8,480 nucleotides of DNA, taken from Parvibaculum sp. Its GTDB lineage: Bacteria > Pseudomonadota > Alphaproteobacteria > Parvibaculales > Parvibaculaceae. Below the pieces are notes generated by a model, which made no database searches, was not told the DNA's origin, and saw nothing but the letters and a program-made list of their open reading frames with translations. This document shows, piece by piece, positions 1 through 5,265 of this stretch. Within the stretch, counting starts at the first letter, position 1, and each line of letters begins with the position of its first letter. The DNA lies in assembly GCA_020062605.1 (NCBI GenBank), contig JAGUWA010000298.1:1-8480 (forward strand). The letters run 5' to 3'. Made by a program: the position numbers and the translations under genes.

Positions 1-486
1 ACCCGCCGCCACCTGCTGGCTGTAGCGCTCGCCGGAGTGACGCGCCGCGACATGGCCCGTTTCGTGACCCATCACGGTTGCCAGCTGATCGTCGTTTTCC
101 ATCCGCTTGAAGATGCCTTCATAGAAGCCGACCTTGCCGCCGGGCAGCACGAAGGCGTTGGCCTCATCACCCTGGAAGACGGTGTATTCCCACTTCTGGT
201 TCTGCAGGCCCGCTGCCTGCACGATGCGAGGGCCGACCGTCTGCAGGCTGCGGTTCATCGCCTTGTTGGTGGAAACTTTCTGCTTCCTGCGGATTTGATT
301 CCATGCGGAGGCGGAGAGCTGGGTCATCTGCGCTTCCGAGACGATCATCAGCTGCTGTCTTCCCAGGGTCGGATTCTGGACGCAGCCTGCGATGGCCACG
401 ATGTATCCGGCGGCCAGGCCCTTCACGAGCTGGCGCCGGTTGAGTTCGACCGGTTCGCGGTCGAGGAACTTGATAGGCGCGTCCAT
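1..486 (-). CDS. M48-family metalloprotease lipoprotein, C-terminus outside window
   Basis: The reverse-strand frame is open from ATG at 486 to the window edge and gives 162 residues. Residues 141-145 read HETGH, the HExxH zinc site of gluzincin metalloproteases. They are preceded by NAFVLPGGKVGFYEGI (110-125), the typical M48 approach to that site; in the family a third zinc ligand lies further downstream, here beyond the edge. The N-terminus has RRQLVKG (17-23), a hydrophobic stretch, and a lipobox IAGC ending at Cys35. This suggests a lipoprotein exported by Tat or Sec and anchored facing the periplasm. Periplasmic M48 lipoproteins are generally linked to envelope protein quality control, so that role is inferred here. 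The start is supported by GGGAG six bases upstream and by the position of the signal sequence. The family is near certain; the exact subfamily and substrate are not determined. Confidence 0.9.
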   Translation of the reverse strand, partial: MDAPIKFLDREPVELNRRQLVKGLAAGYIVAIAGCVQNPTLGRQQLMIVSEAQMTQLSASAWNQIRRKQKVSTNKAMNRSLQTVGPRIVQAAGLQNQKWEYTVFQGDEANAFVLPGGKVGFYEGIFKRMENDDQLATVMGHETGHVAARHSGERYSQQVAAG

Positions 487-514
487 TGATGTCTCCCGTG
501 ACGCTTGATGGCTC

Positions 515-544
515 ATTTTAGGACGGGCGAGGGCTTCATGTCAG
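515..544 (-). promoter_or_regulatory. Candidate sigma-70 promoter of the M48 gene
   Basis: On the minus strand CTGACA (544-539, 5 of 6 to TTGACA) is followed after 18 bases by TAAAAT (520-515, 5 of 6 to TATAAT). The predicted transcript would start near 508 and have a leader of about 22 bases containing the GGGAG ribosome site. The -35 hexamer lies inside a 13-bp tandem repeat, so a second copy occurs 13 bp further upstream. Confidence 0.5.
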
Positions 545-563
545 CGCGGAATGTCAGCGCGGA
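538..563. repeat. Perfect 13-bp tandem duplication
   Basis: ATGTCAGCGCGGA occurs twice head to tail (538-550 and 551-563) in the divergent M48/dps promoter region. Each copy contains TGTCAG, which on the minus strand is the CTGACA proposed as the M48 -35 element. It may be a replication slippage event or a repeated regulator site; the sequence alone does not decide. Confidence 0.9.
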
Positions 564-571
564 AGCCGTTC

Positions 572-588
572 ATTAGAATAATTATAAA
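572..588. promoter_or_regulatory. ICE-like (Irr-type) palindrome upstream of dps
   Basis: ATTAGAATAATTATAAA is an imperfect inverted repeat that matches 12 of 14 fixed positions of TTTAGAA-N3-TTCTAAA, the alphaproteobacterial iron-control element as I recall it. It sits just upstream of the candidate dps -35 and about 64 bp before the start codon. A closely related site lies in the peroxiredoxin promoter (3606-3622). Irr binding, and whether it would activate or repress, is inference. Confidence 0.5.
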
Positions 589-593
589 GAACC

Positions 594-623
594 TTGCGGA
601 ACATTGTTCAGGAACTATATATT
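594..623 (+). promoter_or_regulatory. Candidate dps promoter
   Basis: TTGCGG (594-599) and TATATT (618-623) are separated by 18 bases in an AT-rich stretch that contrasts with the surrounding GC-rich DNA. Transcription would start near 630, leaving a short leader with the strong ribosome site at 641-646. The -35 is weak (4 of 6), which would fit a promoter that needs an activator or stress control. Confidence 0.4.
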
Positions 624-640
624 TAGGGAAAATCAAACCA

Positions 641-646
641 AGGAGG
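641..646 (+). promoter_or_regulatory. Ribosome binding site fixing the dps GTG start
   Basis: AGGAGG, a full consensus Shine-Dalgarno, lies six bases before GTG at 653. An in-frame ATG at 551 has no such site and would add 34 residues unlike any Dps N-terminus I know, so 653 is chosen. Confidence 0.85.
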
Positions 647-652
647 TGTGAC

Positions 653-1120
653 GTGAAAGTCGATACAGGCATCGCAGCGAATGACAGGAGCGAAATCGCC
701 GAGGGTCTCTCGCGCGTTCTCGCGGACACCTACACGCTCTATCTGAAGACGCACAACTATCACTGGAATGTGACGGGCCCGCAATTCCGCACGCTCCATC
801 TGATGTTCGAGGAGCAGTACCGCGAGCTCTGGGCGGCGACGGACGAGATCGCCGAACGCATCCGCGCCCTGGGTGCGCATGCGCCGGGCACCTATGCGGA
901 ATTCAGCAAGCTCTCCTCGCTGCAGGAAGACAACAGCGTGCCGAACGCCGAGCAGATGGTGAAGAATCTCGTGAAGGGTCACGAGCAGGTGACGAAGAGC
1001 GCGCGCGATCTCTTCGCGGTCGCGGACGAGGCGAGCGACGAGGTGACGGCGGACCTGATGGTCCAGCGCATGCAAGCCAGCGAGAAGACCGCCTGGATGC
1101 TCCGCAGCCTGGTCGAATAA
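653..1120 (+). CDS. dps: Dps ferritin-like DNA-protecting protein
   Basis: This 155-residue protein has the usual length and sequence of the Dps family: dodecameric cytoplasmic shells that oxidise Fe(II) with hydrogen peroxide, store the iron and protect DNA. The inter-subunit ferroxidase ligands can be read directly. His37 (in NYHWNV) and His49 are 12 apart, and Asp64 and Glu68 follow in DEIAERIRALG, which matches the spacing of His51, His63, Asp78 and Glu82 in E. coli Dps. The position equal to E. coli Asp67 is Glu53, a conservative change. The N-terminal tail is short with few lysines, so DNA binding through a basic tail is not evident. The start is GTG with a consensus ribosome site. An ICE-like palindrome lies upstream and a hairpin terminator candidate starts 38 bases after the stop. 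Context with trxB and a peroxiredoxin supports a peroxide/iron role. Confidence 0.95.
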   Translation: MKVDTGIAANDRSEIAEGLSRVLADTYTLYLKTHNYHWNVTGPQFRTLHLMFEEQYRELWAATDEIAERIRALGAHAPGTYAEFSKLSSLQEDNSVPNAEQMVKNLVKGHEQVTKSARDLFAVADEASDEVTADLMVQRMQASEKTAWMLRSLVE

Positions 1121-1157
1121 GGCCCGCAACATCCGGTCATCAAATTTGAAACCGAAG

Positions 1158-1200
1158 CGCCATGATCGCGGCTATAACGCGGTCATGGCGTTTTCCTTTT
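1158..1200 (+). terminator. Terminator-like hairpin after dps, overlapping the HAD start
   Basis: CGCCATGATCGCG (1158-1170) pairs with CGCGGTCATGGCG (1178-1190) over 13 positions, all Watson-Crick except one T-G wobble, with a 7-base loop GCTATAA. TTTTCCTTTT (1191-1200) follows at once, giving the shape of an intrinsic terminator for dps. The 3' arm contains the ATG (1185-1187) of the following gene, so the same bases are also coding. It could therefore act as an attenuator or translation block for any read-through transcript. Confidence 0.6.
1173..1185 (+). promoter_or_regulatory. Possible -10 element for a leaderless HAD transcript
   Basis: TATAAC (1173-1178) lies six bases before ATG 1185, so a transcript from it would begin at or next to the start codon. 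No Shine-Dalgarno precedes any of the possible HAD starts, which fits leaderless translation. A -35 at normal spacing is not clear: TTGAAA at 1146-1151 is 21 bases away, which is too far for a standard promoter. Confidence 0.3.
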
Positions 1201-1850
1201 CTCCTTCCCTTGTGATTTTCGATTGCGACGGCGTACTGGTCGACACCGAGCCGGTGGCGAACCGTGCGCTCGCGCGCGTGCTCGCGGAAGAAGGCTTCCC
1301 AATCGCCTATGAGGAGTGCAGGCGGCTTTTCGTCGGCCGCACCATGGATGCGGTGAAAGCGCATGTGGAAGCATCGCTTGGCCGCGCGCTGCGCGAGGAT
1401 TGGCCGTCCTATATCCGCGACGAGACACTGAAAGCCTTCGAGCAGGGGATCGAGCCCGTTGCCGGGGCGGAGGAAGTGCTGCGCGGTCTCGCGGCGCGCG
1501 GCATGCCCTATTGCGTTGCCTCGTCGGGACGGTTCGAGAAGATGCGTTTCACGCTTGGGCGTACCGGTTTGCTGCCGCTGGTCGAGGATGTCCTCTTCAG
1601 CGCCGAGGAAGTACGTCACGGCAAACCCGACCCCGATCTCTTCCTCCATGCGGCGGCGCGCATGGGCCATGCGCCGGGAGACTGCCTCGTGATCGAGGAC
1701 AGTGTGCCCGGAGTACAGGCCGGTGTTGCGGCGGGCATGACGGTGATCGGCTATGCGGGCGATCCGTTGACCGATGCTGATGCGCTCAAAAGCGAAGGCG
1801 CCCATGTCGTTTCCGACATGAGCGCCTTGTTCGGTCTGCTGGAGCTTTAG
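1185..1850 (+). CDS. HAD superfamily (subfamily IA) phosphatase
   Basis: This 221-residue HAD hydrolase probably dephosphorylates a small phosphorylated metabolite through an aspartyl-phosphate intermediate. All four motifs are present. Motif I is FDCDGVLVDTE with nucleophile Asp13 and acid/base Asp15. Motif II is Ser113 in VASSGRFEK. Motif III is Lys147 in HGKPDPDLF. Motif IV is Glu171-Asp172 in VIEDSVPGVQAG. The helical cap between residues 20 and 90 marks subfamily IA, the group of beta-phosphoglucomutase, phosphoglycolate phosphatase and sugar phosphatases; I cannot assign the substrate. The start is uncertain. TTG 1146, ATG 1185 and GTG 1212 all lack a ribosome site, and ATG 1185 gives the usual N-terminal length and sits inside the dps terminator hairpin. 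The gene converges on trxB with only six bases between stop codons. Confidence 0.88.
   Translation: MAFSFSPSLVIFDCDGVLVDTEPVANRALARVLAEEGFPIAYEECRRLFVGRTMDAVKAHVEASLGRALREDWPSYIRDETLKAFEQGIEPVAGAEEVLRGLAARGMPYCVASSGRFEKMRFTLGRTGLLPLVEDVLFSAEEVRHGKPDPDLFLHAAARMGHAPGDCLVIEDSVPGVQAGVAAGMTVIGYAGDPLTDADALKSEGAHVVSDMSALFGLLEL
1800..1823 (-). other. GNRA-capped hairpin beyond the trxB stop codon
   Basis: GCCCATGTCG (1800-1809) pairs with CGACATGAGC (1814-1823) in ten positions, one of them a wobble on the minus strand. Read on the minus strand the loop is GAAA, a stable GNRA tetraloop, about 34 bases after the trxB stop. It may define the trxB mRNA end or pause transcription against the convergent HAD gene. 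No U-tract follows directly, and it lies inside HAD coding sequence, so chance is possible. Confidence 0.3.
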
Positions 1851-1856
1851 AGAGGC

Positions 1857-2822
1857 TTACTCTGCCGCCGCCTGATGGCTTTCCTGCGCGGCGAGCCAGC
1901 GTTCCGTTTCGAGGGCGGCCATGCAGCCCATGCCGGCTGCCGTCACCGCCTGGCGGTAGACATCGTCGGTGACGTCGCCCGCGGCGAAGACGCCGGGGAT
2001 GCTGGTCGCCGTCGAGTCCGGCGCGGTGAGGAGGTAGCCGCCGGGTTTGGTCTTGAGCTGGTCCTTGAAAAGTTCGGTTGCGGGCGAATGGCCGATCGCC
2101 ATGAAGACGCCGTCCGCCTTCAGGTCGCGCGTCTCGCCGGTCTTCACGTTGCGGATGCGCGCGCCGGTAACGCCGAGAGGGTTTTCATCGCCGACAATCT
2201 CCTCGATCGCCGAGTCCCAGATCACTTCGATCTTCGGATTGTTGAACAACCGCTCCTGCATGACCTTCTCGGCACGGAACGTGTCGCGGCGGTGGATCAC
2301 CGTCACCTTGCTGGCGAAGTTCGTGAGGAAGAGCGCTTCCTCGACGGCGGAGTTGCCGCCGCCCACGACCAGAACTTCCTTGCCGCGGTAGAAGAAGCCG
2401 TCGCAGGTCGCGCAGGCCGAGACGCCGAAGCCCTGGAACTTCTGTTCCGAGGGAATGCCGAGCCACTTCGCCTGCGCGCCCGTCGCGATGATGAGCGCGT
2501 CGCAGGTATAGGCCGTGCCGCTATCGCCCTTGAGTTCGAAGGGATGCTTCTTCAGATCGGCTGAGACGATCGTGTCGGCGATCATCTCGGTGCCCATGTG
2601 GCGCGCCTGCGCCTCCATCTGCTCCATGAGCCAGGGACCCTGGATCGCCTCGGCGAAGCCCGGATAATTCTCGACATCGGTGGTGATGGTGAGCTGGCCG
2701 CCCGGCTGGATGCCCTGGATGAGCACGGGCTCAAGCATGGCGCGCGCCGCATAGATCGCGGCGGTGTAGCCTGCGGCGCCGGCGCCGATGATGAGAACTT
2801 TGGCGTGTTTGGTGTCGGACAT
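1857..2822 (-). CDS. trxB: Thioredoxin reductase (NADPH)
   Basis: This 321-residue low-molecular-weight flavoprotein transfers electrons from NADPH through FAD and a redox disulphide to thioredoxin in the cytoplasm. The FAD dinucleotide motif GAGAAGYTAA starts at Gly13. GGQLTITTDVENYPGF (41-56) is characteristic of TrxB. The redox pair is Cys137 and Cys140 in CATCDGFF. The NADPH motif GGGNSAVEEA starts at 154, followed by HRRD (177-180) for the 2'-phosphate. The C-terminal FAD motif is AAGDV (280-284). Length and motifs are complete. GGAAG lies a few bases before ATG 2822. A promoter candidate sits in the gap upstream, so trxB may have its own transcript as well as possible read-through from the peroxiredoxin gene, the likely end consumer of its electrons. 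No thioredoxin gene is in view. Confidence 0.97.
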   Translation of the reverse strand: MSDTKHAKVLIIGAGAAGYTAAIYAARAMLEPVLIQGIQPGGQLTITTDVENYPGFAEAIQGPWLMEQMEAQARHMGTEMIADTIVSADLKKHPFELKGDSGTAYTCDALIIATGAQAKWLGIPSEQKFQGFGVSACATCDGFFYRGKEVLVVGGGNSAVEEALFLTNFASKVTVIHRRDTFRAEKVMQERLFNNPKIEVIWDSAIEEIVGDENPLGVTGARIRNVKTGETRDLKADGVFMAIGHSPATELFKDQLKTKPGGYLLTAPDSTATSIPGVFAAGDVTDDVYRQAVTAAGMGCMAALETERWLAAQESHQAAAE

Positions 2823-2900
2823 GATGCTTCCGTGCGCTTGAGCCGTGGAGAAGGCGGGCCGTGAAAGGGTTGGTCGGGGCGTTTGGCGAGCCCAGCCGAC

Positions 2901-2929
2901 ACTATATAGGTGCCGGCCGGGTCCGCCAA
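2901..2929 (-). promoter_or_regulatory. Candidate trxB promoter
   Basis: On the minus strand TTGGCG (2929-2924, 4 of 6) and TATAGT (2906-2901, 5 of 6) are separated by exactly 17 bases, between the peroxiredoxin stop and the trxB start. Transcription would begin near 2894, about 72 bases before the trxB ATG. Confidence 0.5.
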
Positions 2930-2938
2930 AAGAGAGGC

Positions 2939-3544
2939 TTAGAGCGCCTCGGCGTGCTCGCCCAGATATTTGGCGACGCCCTTGGCGTCTGCCTGCATGC
3001 CTTCGTCGCCCTTGTTCCAGCCGGCAGGGCAGACTTCGCCATGCTCTTCGTGGAACTGGAGAGCATCGACCATGCGGAGCGCCTCGTCGGCGTTGCGGCC
3101 GAGGGGCAGGTCGTTCACGAGCTGGTGGCGGACGACGCCGTCACGGTCGATGAGGAAGGTGCCGCGCAGGGCCACGCCGTCCTTCTCGATCAGCACGTCA
3201 TAGTCGCGCGCGATCTGTTTCGTCATGTCGGCCACCATCGGGAACTTCACAGGGCCGAGGCCGCCGTCCTTCGGCGCGGTATTGCGCCAGGCGGCGTGGG
3301 TGAACTGGCTGTCGACCGAGACGGCCACGACCTTCACGTTCAATTCCTCGAATTTCGGCACGCGGTTCGAATAGGCGAGGATCTCCGAGGGGCACACGAA
3401 GGTGAAATCCAGCGGGTAGAAGAAGACGAGCCCGTAAGAGCCGTTGAGGTACGAGCGGAGGTTGAAATCCTCGACGATTTCGCCATCCGGCAAGACGGCG
3501 GCGGCGGTGAAATCGGGGGCCTGCTTGCCTACGAGTACGGCCAT
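2939..3544 (-). CDS. Typical 2-Cys peroxiredoxin (AhpC/Prx1 type)
   Basis: This cytoplasmic thiol peroxidase of 201 residues reduces hydrogen peroxide and organic hydroperoxides. The peroxidatic site is PLDFTFVCPSE with Cys51, Thr48 and Pro44; the supporting Arg is probably Arg87 or Arg61. The resolving Cys172 lies in HGEVCPAGW, as in typical 2-Cys enzymes that form an inter-subunit disulphide, later reduced by thioredoxin or AhpF. With trxB next in line on the same strand and no ahpF or ahpD in view, thioredoxin is the likely reductant. GGLG (94-97) and a C-terminal KYL (192-194) resemble the two motifs linked to over-oxidation sensitivity, although the second is YL and not YF. AAAGGAG precedes ATG 3544 by nine bases. 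The promoter contains an ICE-like palindrome. Confidence 0.95.
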   Translation of the reverse strand: MAVLVGKQAPDFTAAAVLPDGEIVEDFNLRSYLNGSYGLVFFYPLDFTFVCPSEILAYSNRVPKFEELNVKVVAVSVDSQFTHAAWRNTAPKDGGLGPVKFPMVADMTKQIARDYDVLIEKDGVALRGTFLIDRDGVVRHQLVNDLPLGRNADEALRMVDALQFHEEHGEVCPAGWNKGDEGMQADAKGVAKYLGEHAEAL

Positions 3545-3574
3545 TTAGGGAAACTCCTTTGAAACTGTGTGACG

Positions 3575-3596
3575 AGCCCTGGCAAGGACCCGGGCT
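3575..3596 (-). other. Small hairpin in the peroxiredoxin mRNA leader
   Basis: AGCCC (3575-3579) pairs with GGGCT (3592-3596), with one mismatch and then GG/CC inside, closing a six-base loop. It lies between the proposed transcription start and the ribosome site on the minus strand. It is modest in size and might only affect mRNA stability. Confidence 0.25.
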
Positions 3597-3603
3597 TTCC
3601 CGT

Positions 3604-3632
3604 TATTTAGACGCATTCTAAAATATGTTCAA
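3604..3632 (-). promoter_or_regulatory. Candidate peroxiredoxin promoter
   Basis: On the minus strand TTGAAC (3632-3627) and TAAATA (3609-3604) are 17 bases apart, about 60 bases before the ATG. The -10 is weak (3 of 6). The spacer and -10 are covered by the palindrome at 3606-3622, the arrangement expected of an operator where a bound protein blocks RNA polymerase. Confidence 0.4.
3606..3622. promoter_or_regulatory. ICE-like (Irr-type) palindrome in the peroxiredoxin promoter
   Basis: TTTAGACGCATTCTAAA has perfect six-base arms TTTAGA/TCTAAA and matches 13 of 14 fixed positions of TTTAGAA-N3-TTCTAAA. It overlaps the candidate promoter spacer and -10. Together with the related site before dps it suggests iron-responsive control by an Irr-like Fur-family regulator; another Fur-family or peroxide regulator is possible. 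Confidence 0.55.
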
Positions 3633-3933
3633 GGGGAAATGCTGCGCTGCGACATATTGTCGGGGCGGGCGCGTGAGGGGATGCACAAGCGTTCCGACGC
3701 CTCTCACGATCTAGGGAGATTCGGTGGCCGTTGCCAGATGCGGAAGGACAATTTCGGCGCCCCCCGATGCTTTCTGCGTTGAATATTCCTGCTGGCGATG
3801 CTGGCCTTTGACCGAAAACCCGGTTCTCTTGATCGCGCCGCCGGGAGGGCGGGTTTGCTTTTGTGCCGCCGGGCGAGCTTCGGCTAGGTTTCGCGCGCAT
3901 CCCCAGAGCGACAAGCCAGGAAAGAGGAACACC
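3633..3933. other. Non-coding stretch between the peroxiredoxin and TPR genes
   Basis: About 300 bases with no gene I can support. The plus frame is open from a GTG at 3724, but it uses codons rare in the neighbouring genes (AGA, AGG, CGA, GGA, ACA) and encodes a Cys/Arg/Pro-rich stretch, so I read it as untranslated. CCGCC (3838-3842) and GGCGG (3848-3852) can form a small hairpin followed by a broken T-run (3854-3862), which looks like a leader attenuator more than a gene end. GCCGCCGGG occurs twice (3837-3845, 3866-3874). A weak promoter, TTGTGC with TAGGTT 18 bases on, is possible near 3862-3891. Confidence 0.5.
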
Positions 3934-5223
3934 ATGGCCAGGTCGTCATTTGCCGTTGCCATTGGCGCGGCCGCCGTTGCCGGCGCCGCGCTCTTCGTCA
4001 ACCTTCCGTCTCAGCCGCAGGAGACAAAGCTTACGCAAGCCGACCTTGACATGCTGCTCGATCCGCGGCTCATCGCGCAGGGCCAGTGCGACCGCGGAGG
4101 CCGCGAGCGGGCCTCGTTTTTCAAGCCATCCTTCCAGCTGGCGCTGGCGTCGGCCGCCAGGGCGGCCACCACAGCGCAGGACAAGGCGCCGCTCTGGCCC
4201 GGTCTCGGCGACAGGACCTTCCCGGTCACGACGGGAAGCGCCGAAGCGCAATCCTATTTCGATCAGGGTTTTGCGCTTCTCTACGGTTTCAATCACTGGG
4301 AGGCGATCCGTTCCTTCCAGCAGGCGCAGCGCATCGATCCCGATTGCGCCATGTGTTACTGGGGCGAGGCGAAAGCGCGCGGACCCAACATCAATGCGCC
4401 GATGGATGCAGGCGAGGAACATCCCGCGCTCACCGCGATCAAGCGGGCGGTCGCGCTTTCCGGCGATGCCTCCGCGAAGGAGCGGGGGCTGATCGAGGCG
4501 CTCGCGCTTCGCTACACGCCGGACGGCGATGTGTCGCGCGCGGAGATCGACAAGCGTTATGCCGAGGCCATGGCGGCTCTTCACGAGCGTTACCCGGACG
4601 ACCAGGACATTTCCGTGTTCTACGCCGAGGCGCAGATGGACCTGTCGCCCTGGAACTACTGGGAGCGGGACTACCGGACGCCCCAGCCGCACATCGGCGG
4701 CGCGATAGAAGCCGTCGAGCAGGTCCTCGCTTCGAATCCGAACCATGCAGGTGCCATCCATCTGCATATTCATCTGATGGAAGCGTCGACCGTGCCCGAG
4801 CGGGCGGAGGAGGGCGCCGAGCGCCTTGCCGGATTGATGCCCGGCGCGGGACATCTCGTTCACATGCCGGGGCACATCTTCTTCCGTGTGGGCCGCTATC
4901 TCGACTCGCTTGAAACCAATATGCGCGCGGTCGCTGTCGACGAAGACTATCTTGCGAAGACGCAGGGCTCCGACATCTATCGCTACGGCTACTACCCGCA
5001 CAATGTGCATTTCGTGCTCGTCTCGGCACAAATGGCGGGCGATGCGGAGGGGGCTGTGTCGCAGTTCCGGGTAGCGCTCGTCCGGCATCCGAACAATGCG
5101 TGGTCGCTCTACGGATTGATGAAGGCGCAGGAAGCGGCAGGCGAGGCGACGGCGAGCTATAGGGCGGAGCTTCTGCGAAAGGCGGCATTCGATCCCGGTG
5201 CGATAACGCGCGACAGCCTGTAG
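3934..5223 (+). CDS. Exported TPR protein with clustered histidines
   Basis: This 429-residue protein starts at ATG 3934, with AGAGGA five bases upstream. Residues 6-24 form a hydrophobic signal or anchor with no clear cleavage site, so the protein probably faces the periplasm. A TPR unit is clear at about 104-140 (FDQGFALLYGFNHWEAIRSF, then DPDCAMCYWGEA), and further helix pairs run to about 410, including RHPNNAWSLYGLMKAQEAAG. It resembles widespread bacterial TPR proteins annotated only as such; their function is unknown to me. Histidines gather in conserved-looking loops: His271, His276, His278 and His280 (IHLHIHLMEAS), His307, His310 and His314 (HLVHMPGHIFF), and His356 and His359 (PHNVHF). 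Cys138 and Cys141 form a CxxC. Metal or ligand binding is a possibility only. The gene is divergent from the peroxiredoxin gene and ends at a strong hairpin. Confidence 0.8.
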   Translation: MARSSFAVAIGAAAVAGAALFVNLPSQPQETKLTQADLDMLLDPRLIAQGQCDRGGRERASFFKPSFQLALASAARAATTAQDKAPLWPGLGDRTFPVTTGSAEAQSYFDQGFALLYGFNHWEAIRSFQQAQRIDPDCAMCYWGEAKARGPNINAPMDAGEEHPALTAIKRAVALSGDASAKERGLIEALALRYTPDGDVSRAEIDKRYAEAMAALHERYPDDQDISVFYAEAQMDLSPWNYWERDYRTPQPHIGGAIEAVEQVLASNPNHAGAIHLHIHLMEASTVPERAEEGAERLAGLMPGAGHLVHMPGHIFFRVGRYLDSLETNMRAVAVDEDYLAKTQGSDIYRYGYYPHNVHFVLVSAQMAGDAEGAVSQFRVALVRHPNNAWSLYGLMKAQEAAGEATASYRAELLRKAAFDPGAITRDSL

Positions 5224-5229
5224 GAAGAC

Positions 5230-5260
5230 GGCGCCACCGCAACATGATTGCGGTGGCGCC
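5230..5260. terminator. Perfect 13-bp hairpin between convergent genes
   Basis: GGCGCCACCGCAA (5230-5242) and TTGCGGTGGCGCC (5248-5260) are exact inverted copies around a five-base loop. It fills the 42-bp gap between the TPR stop (5223) and the stop of the minus-strand 659-residue gene (5266), so it can serve both transcripts. Neither side has a T-run, so it may act as a 3'-end stabiliser or a U-less terminator. Confidence 0.7.
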
Positions 5261-5265
5261 TGCCC

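Noticed and set aside
37..489. A 150-codon plus-strand open frame at the left edge
   Set aside because: It is antisense to the M48 gene, whose HExxH site and lipoprotein signal are read on the minus strand.
551..652. Upstream ATG extending Dps by 34 residues
   Set aside because: No ribosome site; it would translate through the promoter and palindrome. The GTG at 653 has a consensus AGGAGG.
1875..2564. A 229-codon plus-strand open frame opposite trxB
   Set aside because: Antisense to a complete, motif-perfect thioredoxin reductase.
621..3553. Shared 11-mer ATTTAGGGAAA near dps (621-631) and the peroxiredoxin start (3543-3553)
   Set aside because: Several shared 11-mers are expected by chance in a window this size. 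The orientation relative to the two genes is opposite, and one copy covers a start codon.
3838..3862. Hairpin with a broken T-run before the TPR gene as a terminator
   Set aside because: There is no plus-strand gene upstream to end, the stem is only five pairs and the T-run is interrupted; at most a leader element.
3724..3933. GTG start with an AGGGAGA-like ribosome site extending the TPR protein by 70 residues
   Set aside because: The extension uses codons rare in the neighbours, is rich in Cys, Arg and Pro, and would bury the hydrophobic signal sequence that follows ATG 3934.
3946..5088. A 380-codon minus-strand open frame opposite the TPR gene
   Set aside because: Arg-rich composition typical of an antisense shadow; the plus-strand TPR protein has a signal sequence, repeats and a ribosome site.
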